From positions 7,021,249 through 7,085,248 of the forward strand of contig OZ038423.1 in assembly GCA_964036155.1 (NCBI GenBank): a DNA stretch of 64,000 nt, in the 5' to 3' direction. The position numbers and the translations under genes were made by a program. The stretch's first letter is position 1; each line of letters begins with the position of its first letter. Below the pieces are notes generated by a model. That model ran no database searches. It was not told the DNA's origin and saw only the letters and a program-made list of their open reading frames with translations. The DNA comes from Diploscapter coronatus. Lineage: Eukaryota; Nematoda; Chromadorea; Rhabditida; Rhabditidae. Shown here piece after piece: positions 11,085-24,200 of the stretch.

Positions 11085-12876
11085 CTATTCGCTGGAAGCG
11101 ACGCCTCCCAGAGACAGCTTTGATTCGTAGAATTCGATGACTTTCTGCGGGTGTCTGTAGGGAGGAATGTCAATGATTTGTTGAATTGAGTGGGACTTAC
11201 AGAGTATTGAGTTGTTTGGCAGGGACGAGGTCTGCCGTGTCATCCGTCCATCTCACCAGGAAGTACAGCTCGCCAGGAGCTTTGGTTATGCCTAAAATTG
11301 GTGGCAATTATTCAAGTTTAAAAAAGTGAAGGTATTTTTTGTCAGAATGTGTTCGCGATTTACGTTAAGATCTGATGGAAGTTTCTCGTGAATTATTGTT
11401 GTGGAAATAAACTATTACCGTAGATCTGTTGGATTTCCTTCTCGCGCCACGCCGCATCGGCCGCTTTGCTAGCCAGGTTCTTCACGTAGTCCATGCTATC
11501 AGAAGCTTCCGTGCGCTAAAATTCACATGAAATTTTAGAATTTTGGATCAATTCTTATTAAACCTTTTTTATTTTGGCTTCGTACTCGCGCACCAGATCG
11601 GGGCAGCTAATGTTTTCTTCCGGTTCCCAAGTCGATTCCTCCAGGTCGAAATCCTGAATTTTGAAAGATTTGTCGATTTTCTTATTGGAAAACAGCATCT
11701 TTCCCTAGATTGAAAAATGGTGAAAGCGCATAGCCACGTAAGAACGCAGAGCGAATGATGCAATGATGTAAATGAATCCAAGATTGAGAAAGAGAACAAC
11801 TGATTTCGTTGGATGCTTTTGAAAAAATCGAAGTAAGAAAATGAAGAAGTGCATGAGTAATGAAAACACACACGAAAAAGCTGTAGTGGAAAAACGCAGA
11901 AAAGAAAATCGCTCTGGTTCATTATGCAAAGCTGCCTAACAAGAGAAGTTTCTGAAGTGTTCGCCCCTTCGATTTGGCTGATTTCTTCACCAAGGGATAT
12001 TTAATGACACTGATCACGAACCTGAAGTCGAAAAGTGCTGACGGAGGACGGCTTGGACAGGAAGCGTGAACATCGTTTTGCATTACAGAAACTTGCATTC
12101 AAAATTGAAGTCAGAAATTAAAATACGTTATTTCTATGGTTTTTTTTTCTATTGCGCAGAACGACGCTCACGTTTCCCTGCTCGAGCCATCGTCCATTAG
12201 CACTTTATGATTTCAGGTTCGTGATCAGTGTCATTAAATACCCCCTTGGTGAAGAAATCAACCAAATTGGAGGGGCGAACACTTCAGAAACTTCTCTTAT
12301 AAGCATCATGAGTTACAAAAAACTTCATAAGTTCTAACTGATGTAAGAAATGCGAAGAATCTAATCGAATTTTTAACGACACCAAAGTGTATTTTATCGT
12401 GAATTCAGTATTTAGTCACATGTGACGTGCTAAATGAAAATTTGAGCAGATTTCAACGCATATACGCACGTCATAGTAGATGAATTAGACACAGATAAGA
12501 CTTAATATCCGACATAATGTGCTAAGATTTGTGATTTTCTAGTGTTATTCATGAATTTTATATAAAATCAGAATATTTGGTGCGAAGGTCTGTTACCATA
12601 ATTTCGTGCAAATTATCTTTATCTTTTCGTACGGAACTCGTTGGAAAGCTTGTACTCTCAAGTTATAGAAATAATTATAGAAGTTCTCCGACTTTCAGAA
12701 TTTGTTTCACTTTTGGTAGAGAACAGAATGAAAAAAGTTCGTTTAGAAACATCATCAGAATTTCTTTAAACAATCACCTTCCATTTGAGGAGGTACTGAA
12801 CTTTCCCGTCCTGCACTCGCTTGTTGATCACGGCCTCGACAGTGTAGACGTCGTCTTTGCTCTTCCTCTTCGACAT
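11085..12876 (-). CDS. Heterochromatin protein 1 (HP1-like)
   Basis: Five exons join in frame: 12876-12778, 11653-11564, 11515-11419, 11291-11201 and 11154-11085 (TAG). They give 148 residues. The chromodomain (about 9-62) carries YTVEAVINKRV, YLLKWK and STWEPEENISCPDLVREYE, which is the HP1 layout for binding methylated H3K9. The third aromatic-cage position is Phe (KDFD, where classic HP1 has KGYP). A short hinge leads to a chromo shadow domain (about 97-146) with LYFLVRWTDDTADLVPAKQL and the PQKVIEFYESKL helix, which mediates dimerisation and PxVxL binding. At 148 residues it is smaller than the usual 180-210, because the N-terminal tail and hinge are short. Intron 1 (11654-12777) holds a large inverted repeat. 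Nematodes usually have two HP1 paralogues; I cannot say which this is. Confidence 0.93.
11942..12300. repeat. Long inverted repeat in HP1 intron 1
   Basis: Arms at about 11942-12088 and 12150-12300 are reverse complements along roughly 145 bp with about 80% identity; the outer 90 bp, including AGAGAAGTTTCTGAAGTGTT, are nearly identical. The spacer is about 60 bp. The transcript would fold into a long hairpin. A box reading TTCGTGATCAGTGT next to a run of C on the + strand of the right arm recurs in the foldback element at 40722-42753, so the two look related. Confidence 0.8.
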
Positions 12877-13316
12877 CTTCCCGGCAAAAGTCAAAGCTGC
12901 TCAACCGCAAGTAGAGGTGCGCCTGAAATCATCCGAATAAGAAATGCGATACTAAGAAAAGCAAGGAGAAAACTATCGAGACAGAAACGATCAAACATTG
13001 AGAATGCATACTAAGCAGAACTTAGCAGATGTGAAATGTTGGATCTGCAATCTGCATCACTTGCAGACTTGCACGTTTGCACGTTGGCATCTGCACACTT
13101 CTTCTTTCACTTAGCATACAGGTGTCAAGTTTACAGCCACCTTCCAACAACCCTGCTAATAAATAAATCTACTATCGCCAATCGAGAAAAGTTTCCTCTA
13201 AACGAACCAAAAACCTAATTTGCGCAACTTGCAAAGGACAGGTAGAAAGAAGCGTTGTGTTCCAAAGCGTGACTGATCAACCCTTACACGAATGACTCTT
13301 GGATATGATCAACGCA
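12877..13316. other. HP1 upstream region
   Basis: No exon was recognised. A run at about 13040-13105 repeats GATCTGCAATCTGCATCACTT-like words (TCTGCA, CTTGCA, GCACGTTT). This is 5' flank of HP1 and 3' flank of the doubtful gene at 13317-13854. Confidence 0.35.
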
Positions 13317-13854
13317 TTACGATTGAACGAGCATGTCGATCTCCCTTTTGGAATGTTCGAGCTCTAACGTCATCCAGAGACCACATGATATCCATTTCCA
13401 TGCCTTCACAACTCGAAGAGCAATTGTGTTTCCAATAGCAGAATCAGACAAACCTTCCACTTCGTCTGCAAAATGTGTAAACTCGGTTCAATTTAGAGTT
13501 CGAAGTTTTTTAGTTCCGAAAAAATTCTTACGAATGAGAATGGCATTTGAGAACAACTGATGACAATGAAACAAAAGTGAGGTCACTTCTTTACCTCATC
13601 ACGTTGGTTTTCACCTCCAATTGGTCGATGAAAAGAGTCAATAATCAAGCGAAACAACTTACAAGAACCATAAACTATTTTAATAGTAGATTCTACTTAA
13701 AATTTATAGGAAAGTCAATTCGAGTACGCTGACAACAAACACCATGCTGAAAAGTGCCCATCGTGCACCCTGATTCCAGGATTTGACGCCAACAAGAATC
13801 AGTCCTATCTAAAGTTTTGTTCAACTGGGTACGACATTCACTCTCGAAATGCAT
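13317..13854 (-). CDS. Possible small gene, unrecognised
   Basis: Two exons would join in phase: 13854 (ATG) to a donor at a G|GTGTTT site near 13743, then 13465-13317 (TAA) after a TTTTGCAG acceptor. The product is about 86 residues with no family I recognise. Exon 1 includes RTQLNKTLDRTDSCWRQIL; exon 2 is helical-looking, with VVKAWKWIS and LELEHSKREIDML. The acceptor and the 49-codon open frame are fair evidence, but the first donor is ordinary and other pairings are possible. It could equally be noncoding. Confidence 0.3.
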
Positions 13855-13968
13855 GGAAGAAATTTATGATCAAATCAACTGTTCAAATAATTTGAGCTGA
13901 TTGTTTCGTTGAATCCAACAACTCTACAAATATTTTCGGACGTCAGTCTACTTGATTACGCTTCAGGA

Positions 13969-14060
13969 ATGCCAAATTTATAAGCGCAGTAACTTGCAAT
14001 AATCAGTTGTACTGATTGTGCAATATTACAGAGCCAATTTGATGGCGTTAAATTTGGCAT
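13969..14060. repeat. Foldback hairpin
   Basis: The sequence reads ATGCCAAATTTA... to ...TAAATTTGGCAT, with a second paired block of GCAATAATCAGT against ACTGATTGTGC around a tiny loop near 14010. Arms are about 40 nt with some mismatches. It looks like a short palindromic element; no coding content. Confidence 0.65.
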
Positions 14061-15252
14061 AAACATTTCTATTATCTCTAGTAAGATAGTACTGGAGAGT
14101 ATAAATAGTAGGGAATCTCCTCGGTAGACGAGGTTTTTTCAACTTCAGGCCCGAAGGCCAGACTCCAGGAGCACTCGAGGTGTTGCTCCCTATTGGTTTC
14201 TACATCCTCCTCTGCTCTTCATCTTCCCGGGCCAGTCCGGCCACTCTCTCCCTCTCTACCTCCAATCTTTCCCCCACAACCTACATCTCGTTTATACTGC
14301 ATCTCTGCAATAAACGCGTTGTACCCGATGTTTGTTGATTGGTCCAGAATACATAATTGTACAAGATACAAAAGTAAGAAGACAGTATACACCCCAAAAC
14401 TTATCTAAATCCTGGAGAAACCTCAACTTCCACCTCTAGCCATTCCAAATCGAACTATAATCTGGTGAGAACTAATCGGGAGTAAGGAGAAAAAACAACG
14501 TAGATGCAATTGAAAATAAAAACTGGGTTGACATCGACTTTGCTCAAATCAAGCAGACAACATGAGTGGGAGGAACTTCGAGATTGGACATGCGAAATCC
14601 CACCCATCTTTGCATTCTTCGACTGTTCAGTCGTCGAATGAATGCAACCGGGATTTTTCATTGGTCTGACAAAGTTCCTAAATGTCGTTCTCAATTCAAC
14701 TCTGAAAATTCACCCAAACCTATTTTCACAAATAACCGGAGCACCTTGCCGAATTTAAAGGAAACTAAATCGATACCATCTTCTACCTATTAGTCTTACT
14801 CATCACAACGCTCCGCCTTGTGCTGACAATGTTCCAGTTGGAAAATCATGAGCAAGATTTGAAAATCTCCGAAGACTCTCATTCAAGACACGATGTGGCA
14901 GACAGTGACCACGTATGAAAGTATACACACCGAATATACGGATGTGTCTCAATTGAACAGGAGTGCCGAAATAGTTTTGACATGACTTCATGTACAATCA
15001 AACTCTACATCAACTCCGCCTTGAAGCCAGTCTCCCAATCTGTCAAGCTACACCGATGGCCCAAAAATAAAACCAAAAAGCGCGAGTAGAAAATTGAAAA
15101 ATCGATAAGTGAACACCCAAACAAACGACATTTGTTGGTTAATGTACACTTGCGCCAATTGGCGGGAGATTTCGAATGAATTAGGTGTTCCACAGTTTTT
15201 CGTCAATTTTCGTCGTTAATTTTCGCTAAGTGCCGGAATTATCGGGAACTTT

Positions 15253-15254
15253 CA
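15253..15254 (+). promoter_or_regulatory. Probable SL trans-splice acceptor of NUP160
   Basis: AACTTTCAG ends 4 nt before the NUP160 ATG at 15259, with no exon donor in frame upstream. This is the usual form of a nematode spliced-leader addition site, and it supports the start chosen. Inference only. Confidence 0.5.
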
Positions 15255-15258
15255 GAGA

Positions 15259-18200
15259 ATGGATGCAGTTAGGGATGTAGAGATACCGTTCTCGGATGGG
15301 TTTGCAAGAAAAGCAGCACGGACTCTGCTTGTCAATTCAAGTGAGTGAATTGAATTTTTTCTCGGTAAATTCGCCAATTGTTCAGATGCTCCTCTGCATT
15401 CGAGCAAACGCAGTGTGGCCTCGTCCTCGGGTATCAGCGTGTTCCCCCACTCGCCACAGTTCGCCGACAGATTCATTGTTTGGTTAGAACTCATCTAATT
15501 CTTTCAACAAAGCGGGGGTGTTCGGAACTTCAACTTTGAACAATTCGAAATCGGGGAGTCGGAGTTGATAATTTTAATAACCCTTGAATCGGAATGGAAA
15601 TGCTCCCGAGCTCGGAATCAGAATTCCGAACACCCATGCTCTCAAGTTTGACTCTTATGTGAAGAAATGATCTTTTCTATTATTTTTGCGGCGAAAAGCT
15701 CTACTCTGTATTTCAGTAAAATTGGGCCCTGTCTCTTGTTTACCATCTGCTAAATTTGTTTAAAAATGAATAGGAGAAAGTTGTGACTGCTGCCGAATTG
15801 CATTTCTAAATTCGGCGTCTTACCACTGCACTATAGCCGTCATACTCTGCCCGACGTCTAAAGCTAGATGCGTCGAGGAAAGGAGGAGCGAGAAAACGTT
15901 TAAAAGTGAGAGAGCGAATGAGGCTAGAAAAATGAGAATCAGGGCCAGATTTCGGTGAAAACGGTATACCATTCAAAATTCATCCCGTTCAATTGTCCTA
16001 GAAAACTCAAAACCAGCTGGAAGTGGAAAACCTCCATTTTCTGAAGAACCATTTCCAAGTGGCAAGAAGTTACTATTTGAGGCGTGCGATCGGACAGAAG
16101 CTGTACCTGGAGGAACGATCGACGAAGTATTCAGTGATCGGGGGAGCCATCTGCTTCGACTTCTGTCGCACGTCTGTTCTGTCAGGTAGTGCCTCAAAAT
16201 CAAATCTCCCTATTTGAATTTGCAGGAACCTCGATCGAAATTTCGGACGACGCGATTCTGTGCATCGTCGTGCCCACACAGTCCACCACACACCGATTCT
16301 ACGTCAGACTCAATCCTGAACGAGCCAATCCGACCAGTCAGGAGGTAAGGTGTATTGTGTGGTTAGCCTTGATGGAGCGAAATAGAATTTGGATTTCCCA
16401 AGTTGGTATGCTTCTTGCAAAACAAGAATAGCGTAACTTGTTTCGGGAACTGTTAAATCAGTTCGTTTTTGTTTTCTCTGTGAGTTTAGAAGCAGTCTTG
16501 TCACTGATCATGATTATCAGGGCTAAAAACTAGCAAGATCGTCTATATTCGAAAATAAGAAAGCATTTGAGGTGAACTCGTTCCTGGGTCAAATTGTGGA
16601 GAAGGACATTCACGCGGAATACCACACGGCCTATCAGCTCAGCACAAATGGACATCCCATCAGAGCATCCGTCATTCAGCAAGGAGCTACTACTAAAGTG
16701 AGGGCATCATTTTCAAAGAAATAGAAAAGCGATTTTCAGGTGGCCTACTGCATGGAGGAAGGCAGTTTGGTCGTCGTGAATTTGGGAGCTTATGGAGGTA
16801 TTGATTGATTTCTTATTTTCTGCTACACCTAATCTTATAATCGGACTGAATAAAAATGCGCTCTAAAGCTAACTATCGAAAAACGTGCAATAATCAGTCA
16901 ATGGATACCTATTTTTCGAAGGGAAAAGTTTGCCTGATTATTTCACGTTTTCGATTGGTATCTTTGGAGCGTGTTCTTCGGTCAGAATTGAAAAGATTCG
17001 TGGCAATTACTTGTGACTTTCAGAGAATGATCACACGGAATGCGCGCTGAAAGACGGTGGAATCATAAAGCTGATCATGGGAAAGTCGTCTGCCTCGGAA
17101 CGAGTGGCCGATGTGGCCGGTCTGAGCAAAGGCTCCTCTGCAGGCCATCTCCAGCATACCTTCTATGCCATTTACTGCGACTCCACGCTCAAGGCCTGGA
17201 ATGCTGATGTGAGTTGAGGAATTCTGAAATTTGCTCACGAAAGATTACTTCAGAAAAGGACTAACTACTATCTGACTCTTTCGGATTCGGCAGAACTCTC
17301 GATGCATCGAAACGGCGGTGCAGAGGATAGGGATCAAGGTGAGAATTAGAAAAAAAAGAAAGATAGGGCCGAATTAAACTGAAATTTATGAACTGAAAAG
17401 AGTCATTTGAAAATTTGAAATGGAAATCGTTTTGCAAGTAAAATACCAGCGAATTCTGCGTTTAAAAATGTTATCGTAAATATAATTTGAGTTGAAATTC
17501 ACGAACAAGATTTTTCAGAGCTACGTTATCTGGTTCGTTGCCGCCGTCTGACGGACCGTCTCTCGCTGGTCGTGGCTGCAGTCAACACGAACAGTCGCAC
17601 TCGATTCCACTTCATCCAGGACAACGGCAGCTCCCTCAATGCAATCGGGTCATTCGACACTCAAAACGTATGATGTTTGCTATCCTTGTTCAAATCAGAA
17701 GTTTGACTTTTCTTATACTGATATCAGTATCAAGTTGTTGAACTTTCACTAATATTGGCAAAAGATCCTGAAGAATTTATCGATATCAGTCGAGACTCTC
17801 AAGAGGATTCATGCCAGTACTTATTGCTGCATTTGACAATGATCATTCTGCCAGAAATTTCGGCATTTTGGCAGTACCTATTGATATCCAAGTTATTTTC
17901 CATTTTCAGAACGAGCAGCTGATCGATTTTGGGATCGTGAACGAGGAAGATGCCCTGATTCGTTTGTGGGCGGTGTGGGGCACTCCCAACATGGCCAATG
18001 ACTACTCCATGAAGAGCGTCTATGTTCACCCGTATATTATTCATTCATTTGGTTCAAAGAAAAATTATTCTGTTTCAGCAACCCAGACAGCAATTCCCCA
18101 TCTGCGCTGGCAACGAGCAGAGGCATTGTGATTGGCGTGTGGCGGCCCGTGTCTCTCGCCCCTAAATGGCGTGGTCTTTCTGCGAAGCTGTCCTCTTCCG

Positions 18201-21200
18201 AGCTCCACGACGTGATCTTCAACATCGACGCACATCCTTTCGACGTCGTTCATCGGGCTGTTCAGGTAAAAATTCTCTAAAGATAGCTGTACAAAACGGA
18301 TGAGAAATAAGTTATTTCCTTTTTAAATCTTGATGGGCTTCTTGTAAAAGCCGCTCACTCGTGAAGACTAAATGACTAGATACGAATAGAAGTTGGGGGG
18401 CAAATAGGCTGTTTTTGGTCTCAAAACGATGAACAACATGATTTTGGCATTTCTAGATAAAAGTTGACCAATTCTACTTGAGCCTCCACCCTTATATTTA
18501 CTTTGCTAGTGTACGGCTTTTACAACTAATTGGTCCCTTGAAATTGAAGTTTTCTTCGACACACATAGAAATGAACACTTTCAGAAGTAAAGAAAAATCT
18601 TCAGGTTACCTGTGACGGATTTCCCTGCGAAGTTGAACACGGCGATTGGTGGGGACTCGTCAAGCACGCGGAAACATACAAAAGCACTGCTGAGGTTTTC
18701 CTTCTTAGTCTCGTTTGAATTGATGTTTCTTGTTCAGTTCGATGCGAAGTACAAGCAGCGTTCTCGCAGCAATATGCTCACGCAGGCAGTCGTGTCTGGA
18801 GTCGATGTGCAGAAGGAGGCTGAACACAGGTGATTTAAAATTCATGTACATAGTACAAATATAAGGGAATTGAGAAATTAAGAAGAATTTTTCAGGCCCT
18901 TGTATTAGTAACAGCGACCGCCTGTATAGTAACCGGCTCTTTTTATTATTTCTCTCCTTCGCCTACAGTCCCTTACCCTAAAATCCGGTTATCAGTACAA
19001 GCGGCTACCTAGTACAGGAAGCCATTTTTTACATATAAAAAAACATCAAATTATCTTCTCAGCGTCTTTCATTGAGAATAATTACGGAACACGAAGAAAT
19101 GTCTAAATTTTCAGATTCTATCAGAAGTTGGCGTCGTGCTGCCTGCAATTCGAGGAGGGCTCGACCTGCCCGATCGGGCTCGGATTCATCGACGAGGAGG
19201 ACATTTCCATTGCTGCGCTCATTTTCCAGGTAGTTTACAAGTGATGATTGCTTCCGAAAAGTTCTTTATTTTAGGACCGCTTTTGTGTGCTGCAAGATGC
19301 CGACTTCGCTCTGTCTGCAGCCCTGGTCGATTGCAACGAGGCTCCGCTCGTCGCTGCCATCGAAGAATCCAGACGCAAAACGGTCAATAGTGATGTGAGT
19401 TGGATTATCTCGATATGTTCAAAGAATGAAGAGGAAAATTTCTCATTCGAAAATTTAAAAAACTTCCATAGGGGCTTATTGACATCTTTAGAAAGGCTCA
19501 AAATTATGAACAAGTCCTCTAAATAATTCTTTTCTGATAGGAGAAATGAATAAGAAAAATCATAGTTCACTTATCAAATTAGTCCATATCAACAGAATAT
19601 TTTCAGGACACGGATTCGTCTTCCGATTCCGAAGATCTCTCAGCCGGAGCCTCACTCTCCCTCGCCTCTGCCTCTGCCATTTCGAACGGAATCACCAAAG
19701 ATGCCCTGCATTTGGCTCGCTCCTTCATCAAGACCGACAATTCCATGATTCGACAGGAGGGCAGAACAGGACATGAGCATCAGCCGATGGACACTGAGGA
19801 GGAAGCAGGTCAGCTATTTATTCTTTCGAAATAAGATCAAGTTGTAGTTGAAAGATTTAAACAAAACAAATCAAAAAATTTTGATGATAGTGAAATGGAA
19901 CTGTCAAACACTTTCTTATCACGAGTGAACATTCCCTTACCATAAGTGAGGGAAGAAGTGAAAAGAGCTATTGTACAAGAAAACCTGTCTAAATTTCCGA
20001 TGCTCCTGAGTTTTGATTCTCTTTGACGAATTATCCTTTTCAGAAAGCACTTCCATGGAAATCGATGCAGTGCCTTCAAAGCCGTCCCGCTCCAAATGGA
20101 CGGGCTCGTTCGTGCGCAGTCTGCTCGCGGCCTCTCTTCGCATCGACGTCTCCAGGCGAATTCGCTTCTGCGTCACCATGATCAAATTCTTCGAAGCTCT
20201 CGAGAAGGTGACAATTTTTGTTCAGTTTTATTTTACATACTTCTCAATGTGCAGTCTCCCCGTATCAAGCCTCAGCTTCTGTCGGAATTCCCCGAAGTCA
20301 TTTCTCGGCTGAAGAACTACTACATTGGACTGAAGAAGGTGGACGACCAACTCAAAATGATCATGCCAAAGTGAGCCATAAAGTTCTTATAGCTCGAATA
20401 TTTTCTGGAAAATCAATATGATGAATTCCTATTCTGGTCTCGGAGTTTTAGATTCTTGTTCATTCAAATATTAATACTTGAATATGCTTGTTCCGGAATC
20501 AGACATTTTTACTATGTGAAATTGTCGATTTTTCCTGGTTATTCGTCTAGGCAAAATTCGAATTTCCTATTGCAGAGCTGGTCCTCGAATGTGTGTTGCT
20601 TCGTGGATTTTCTCGCACTCCGACCCGCTCGACCTGCTCGTCGCTCAGGCAGAGAAGCGAGGTCGCACTGCCGAGCTGCATGACCTCGGTCAGTTCATCT
20701 CCGCAGTCGTGGACGTGGCCATCGCCTGTCTCTGGCCGACTTCTCCTCTGCTCTGCATTCCAATGCTCATGGCCAAACATGAAATGTACACTGCACTCAA
20801 GGTGAGATTATTTGAATTATAGACTTTTCTTTCCAATAAATGATAGTCAGATGGAATTCCATTTTGAAACATCAATAATTCCCCTCGAAAAATGATTGGT
20901 CTGAATTCCTTCGGACTCTTCAAAAATTTCCATGCATCAAATTGGCTGATTTGAACGAATTTCAGTCTATCTGCGAGACAGCCCTCGATGCACCTCCAGA
21001 GCTTCAATCAGCCTGGAGATTCTATTCTGCAATTGCCTATTCTGGAATTGGACAGCCTATGAAGGTATGAAGATATCATTTCGTCGCTAATGAAACAAGC
21101 TGTTCTGAAGGGTCGATATTTTTATTTCATATAGTGAAAGAAATCGTCAACATTTCATAATTTGAACCAAAATGCATAGCATCAGACATTTTTCTCCATT

Positions 21201-24200
21201 TACGAATTGCAGGCAATGAATGCATTTCTGGAAGCATCTCACGGCATCAACCAGGACGGTCTGCAGAATGCATTGGCGATGTGGATCGCACAGGGAGCGC
21301 AGGTTCCTCACCAGGCTCAGCCCGTCCAACTTGCGCAGTACTTCATTGTGGTTAGTTTATGAATGGTCATTCTTGTTTATCAAATCGTTTGACAATGTGA
21401 TTTTGAAATTCTCAATATTATAAATTAACATAATTTTCATTTTGTACAGATTTCATAAACTTTGCAAATGATTAGTCGAATAATGAATGAATTCTTTTCA
21501 ATTTCAACATTTTCCAGGCGATCCGAATTTTGCAAGAACACAATCACGGCCAGGAAGTGATCGACATGGCTGCAAAGGCGCTGGGGCATTTGAAGGGAAA
21601 CACCGACACTGTTTGCAAGGTGAGAGAGGCAAGAAAAACAATTAAACGGACGAGAATTCAGAGCCGAATCCAAAGCACTCTCTTCAAGCAGCTCATCTCC
21701 AAAGCCAAGTGGGCTGATGCTCTGGAAGTCGTCAGACATGTCGAGGTAAAATTTAAAATAAGTTGCTAATGAGTGATAAGATAAGATCAAACAAGGACAT
21801 TTACTATTTACAAACAAAAAAAAGTTTAATTCTTTCAAAAATTTACGAAAAAGGTATTTTATCTTTGCATTGATTTTAAATTTCAGCCAGCAGACAGGCG
21901 TATTTTCATGGATGAGCTGTTGACGTGCATTATCCGAGTCAAGCAATGGAAGACGATCACAGAGACTGACTTCGGGGAGATGACCAAGGAAGTTGAAGAT
22001 TTCCTGTGGACGAGGGCCAGAGCACAGGATGTCAATGCAGAGCCGCATCTCTACGATCTGCTCTACAACATTTGCATCTCCAGGAAGGATTACAGAACTG
22101 GTCAGATTTTTCGAACTTTCTAAAACATTGGAGGTCCAAGATTTTCAAGAGAGCAAATTGAAAAGAATCTTATCCTCTCAAATATCGGAGCTATTTGTCT
22201 ACGTGGAATGCAATTATTGCATTTCAGCTGCAATGGTTCACTACGAATTCGCGCAACACCTGGCAGCAGCCGTGCAGTCGAACGAAATCCTCGAGAAGCG
22301 ATTCGGCTACCTCGGATTCGTGCTCAACTCGTTCGAGCAGATCGAGTTCGAGGACGATCGATACATCATTTTCCCTGAAATTGTAAGACTTCTCGTAATT
22401 TATGAAATTTCATCTTGAATACAAGGATCTCAGTCACAATGAACGCAAAAAGAAAAAAACGAACTAGAAATAACATGCGAAAAAGGCAGAAAACACTAGG
22501 CTGACTGAAATCTTTTCAAATCTTTGATAGAAGAACTTTCAGGTCTATGTTACGGATCCAGTAACCGGTGAGACAGAGGAAAAGCAGAGAACGGCTGTGC
22601 TCAGAGAGGAAGAGTGAGTTTGGGATTCGATTTTTTTAATAAGAAGAGTAATTTCAGCATCTATCGTGAATTCGTGCTGGCCGATGCAAGATGCGCCCTC
22701 GTCAGATTCGGAACTCCTTCGAGCGATCCCAGGGAAATCCTCGAAAATCTTCTCGAGAACAAGCTATTCGATGGGGCTTTCGATATCTGCAAGTAGGTTT
22801 TTAGCGACTTGTAAAACACAGCAACATATCAACATAAATAAATTTTATAAGGCGACTTTAGGAAAATCTCCACTTACCTTGTATCAAATGTTCGTATTTT
22901 TATGCCATTTTCAATTTTTAAAAATCATTTTTCTTTTTAAACTTGATGAGTCGAGACTAATTCAAGTGAAGAAATGATTCCTATTCAAGCTTGCTTGCGC
23001 AAACGTTCCTCCTTTTCAGGTATTTCTCCTTGTCATTCTTCGACATGATCCATGCAGTGACAGTAGCCGCGATTGATGTGACCGTGGATGCGGAGTACGA
23101 TCCAAGGAAGGCTTTCGTGCAGCAGCCCGTATGGATTCGCAACAACAGGAGACATCTCAGGGTTGATTGCGCTGAGGAGAAGTGAGCATTTTTAACTTGA
23201 TATGTAGTTGAGAGTAGAATTACAGAATCACGAACAAAATACTCGAATTTTCTCTTTCTGAATATTGACACTACGATTCATAAAGTTCTACTTGTGAAAT
23301 TTCAATTACAGAAGTAGTATAATGACCTCGAGATTTTCATAGGTTTCTAAGTTAATCATTTGAGCGATGCGTGGTGGATGGTGCATAGCTACATGCGGGA
23401 CATCTGCCTCGAGACTCCCTGCGATTCCCGTCCGTTCCGTGCAGCCGTGACCGCCCTGCTCTCCTATGGACAGACCATCCCCAAATGGCTCAATGATGAC
23501 TACTTCGTGAGTTCATCTTTTCTCTTGATCTAAATATTTAACCAAATTCCAGGAACACGATGCAGCCGACTACCTGAGATGTCTCGTGGATTACGGAAAA
23601 ATTACTGAAGGAATGCAACTGGCTGTGCAGCTCATTGACAGGGAAATGGCGAAGGTTATTTTTTAAAATTATTTTATGAGGAATTGATTTTTACTGAAAA
23701 TTTTTCAAATGTAAGAGGAATTTATTGGACTAAATCGTCATCTTCATTTAGAAAGTGATATTTTCTGAAACAAAATACGCTTTCAGCTGACATCGGTTGA
23801 CAATTCCACGTTCCTCCCCTACAATACAATCGATGAGCTGCTCAGTTTGCACAAGAAACAGACCGATGCAGGCACTCAATCTGAAGAGGTAGAATTTCTC
23901 GATATAAAAATCGACCCTCAAATAGAACTGCTGAAATGTATTCTTTTTTATCAGGATCGATTCATGTTGTCAAGATAGACCACGGAAGATTTTATATTTC
24001 AAAAATAGTCGTAAAAAGAAGAACCAAACGAGAGTTTTAAAATGGAATGTAAATCATTCTTTGTGAAATTTGGCGGATTTTTAAACCCTAAAATCTCTTA
24101 TTGTCAATGACCGATTAGTTGAGACAAAATTTGATCATAGAAATTAGCGCATTATTTGCAAAAGAAGAGACATTTTATTGATTCCAAGGAATGAATTTGA

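Larger units (their letters stand above)
13855..15258. other. Intergenic, upstream of NUP160
   Basis: No recognised gene. It holds a foldback hairpin (13969-14060), a TATAAATA motif at 14100-14107 followed by GC-richer DNA, and two minus-strand open stretches (14803-14997 and 15005-15193) whose translations match nothing I know. Confidence 0.4.

Noticed and set aside
14455..15193. Three minus-strand ORFs of 62-79 codons upstream of NUP160.
   Set aside because: Open but without recognisable motifs, splice-phase agreement or codon pattern like the neighbouring genes.
15783..15850. tRNA-like sequence on the minus strand (TATAGTGCAGTGGTAAGACG resembling a D-arm/A box, then a 7 bp stem).
   Set aside because: There is no GGTTCGANTCC-type B box and no closing acceptor stem, so I cannot support a tRNA; at most a decayed fragment.
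17765..17816. Candidate extra NUP160 exon between the exons ending 17667 and starting 17910.
   Set aside because: Its donor would leave phase 1 while the next exon needs phase 0; direct joining of the flanking exons is in frame and matches the family.
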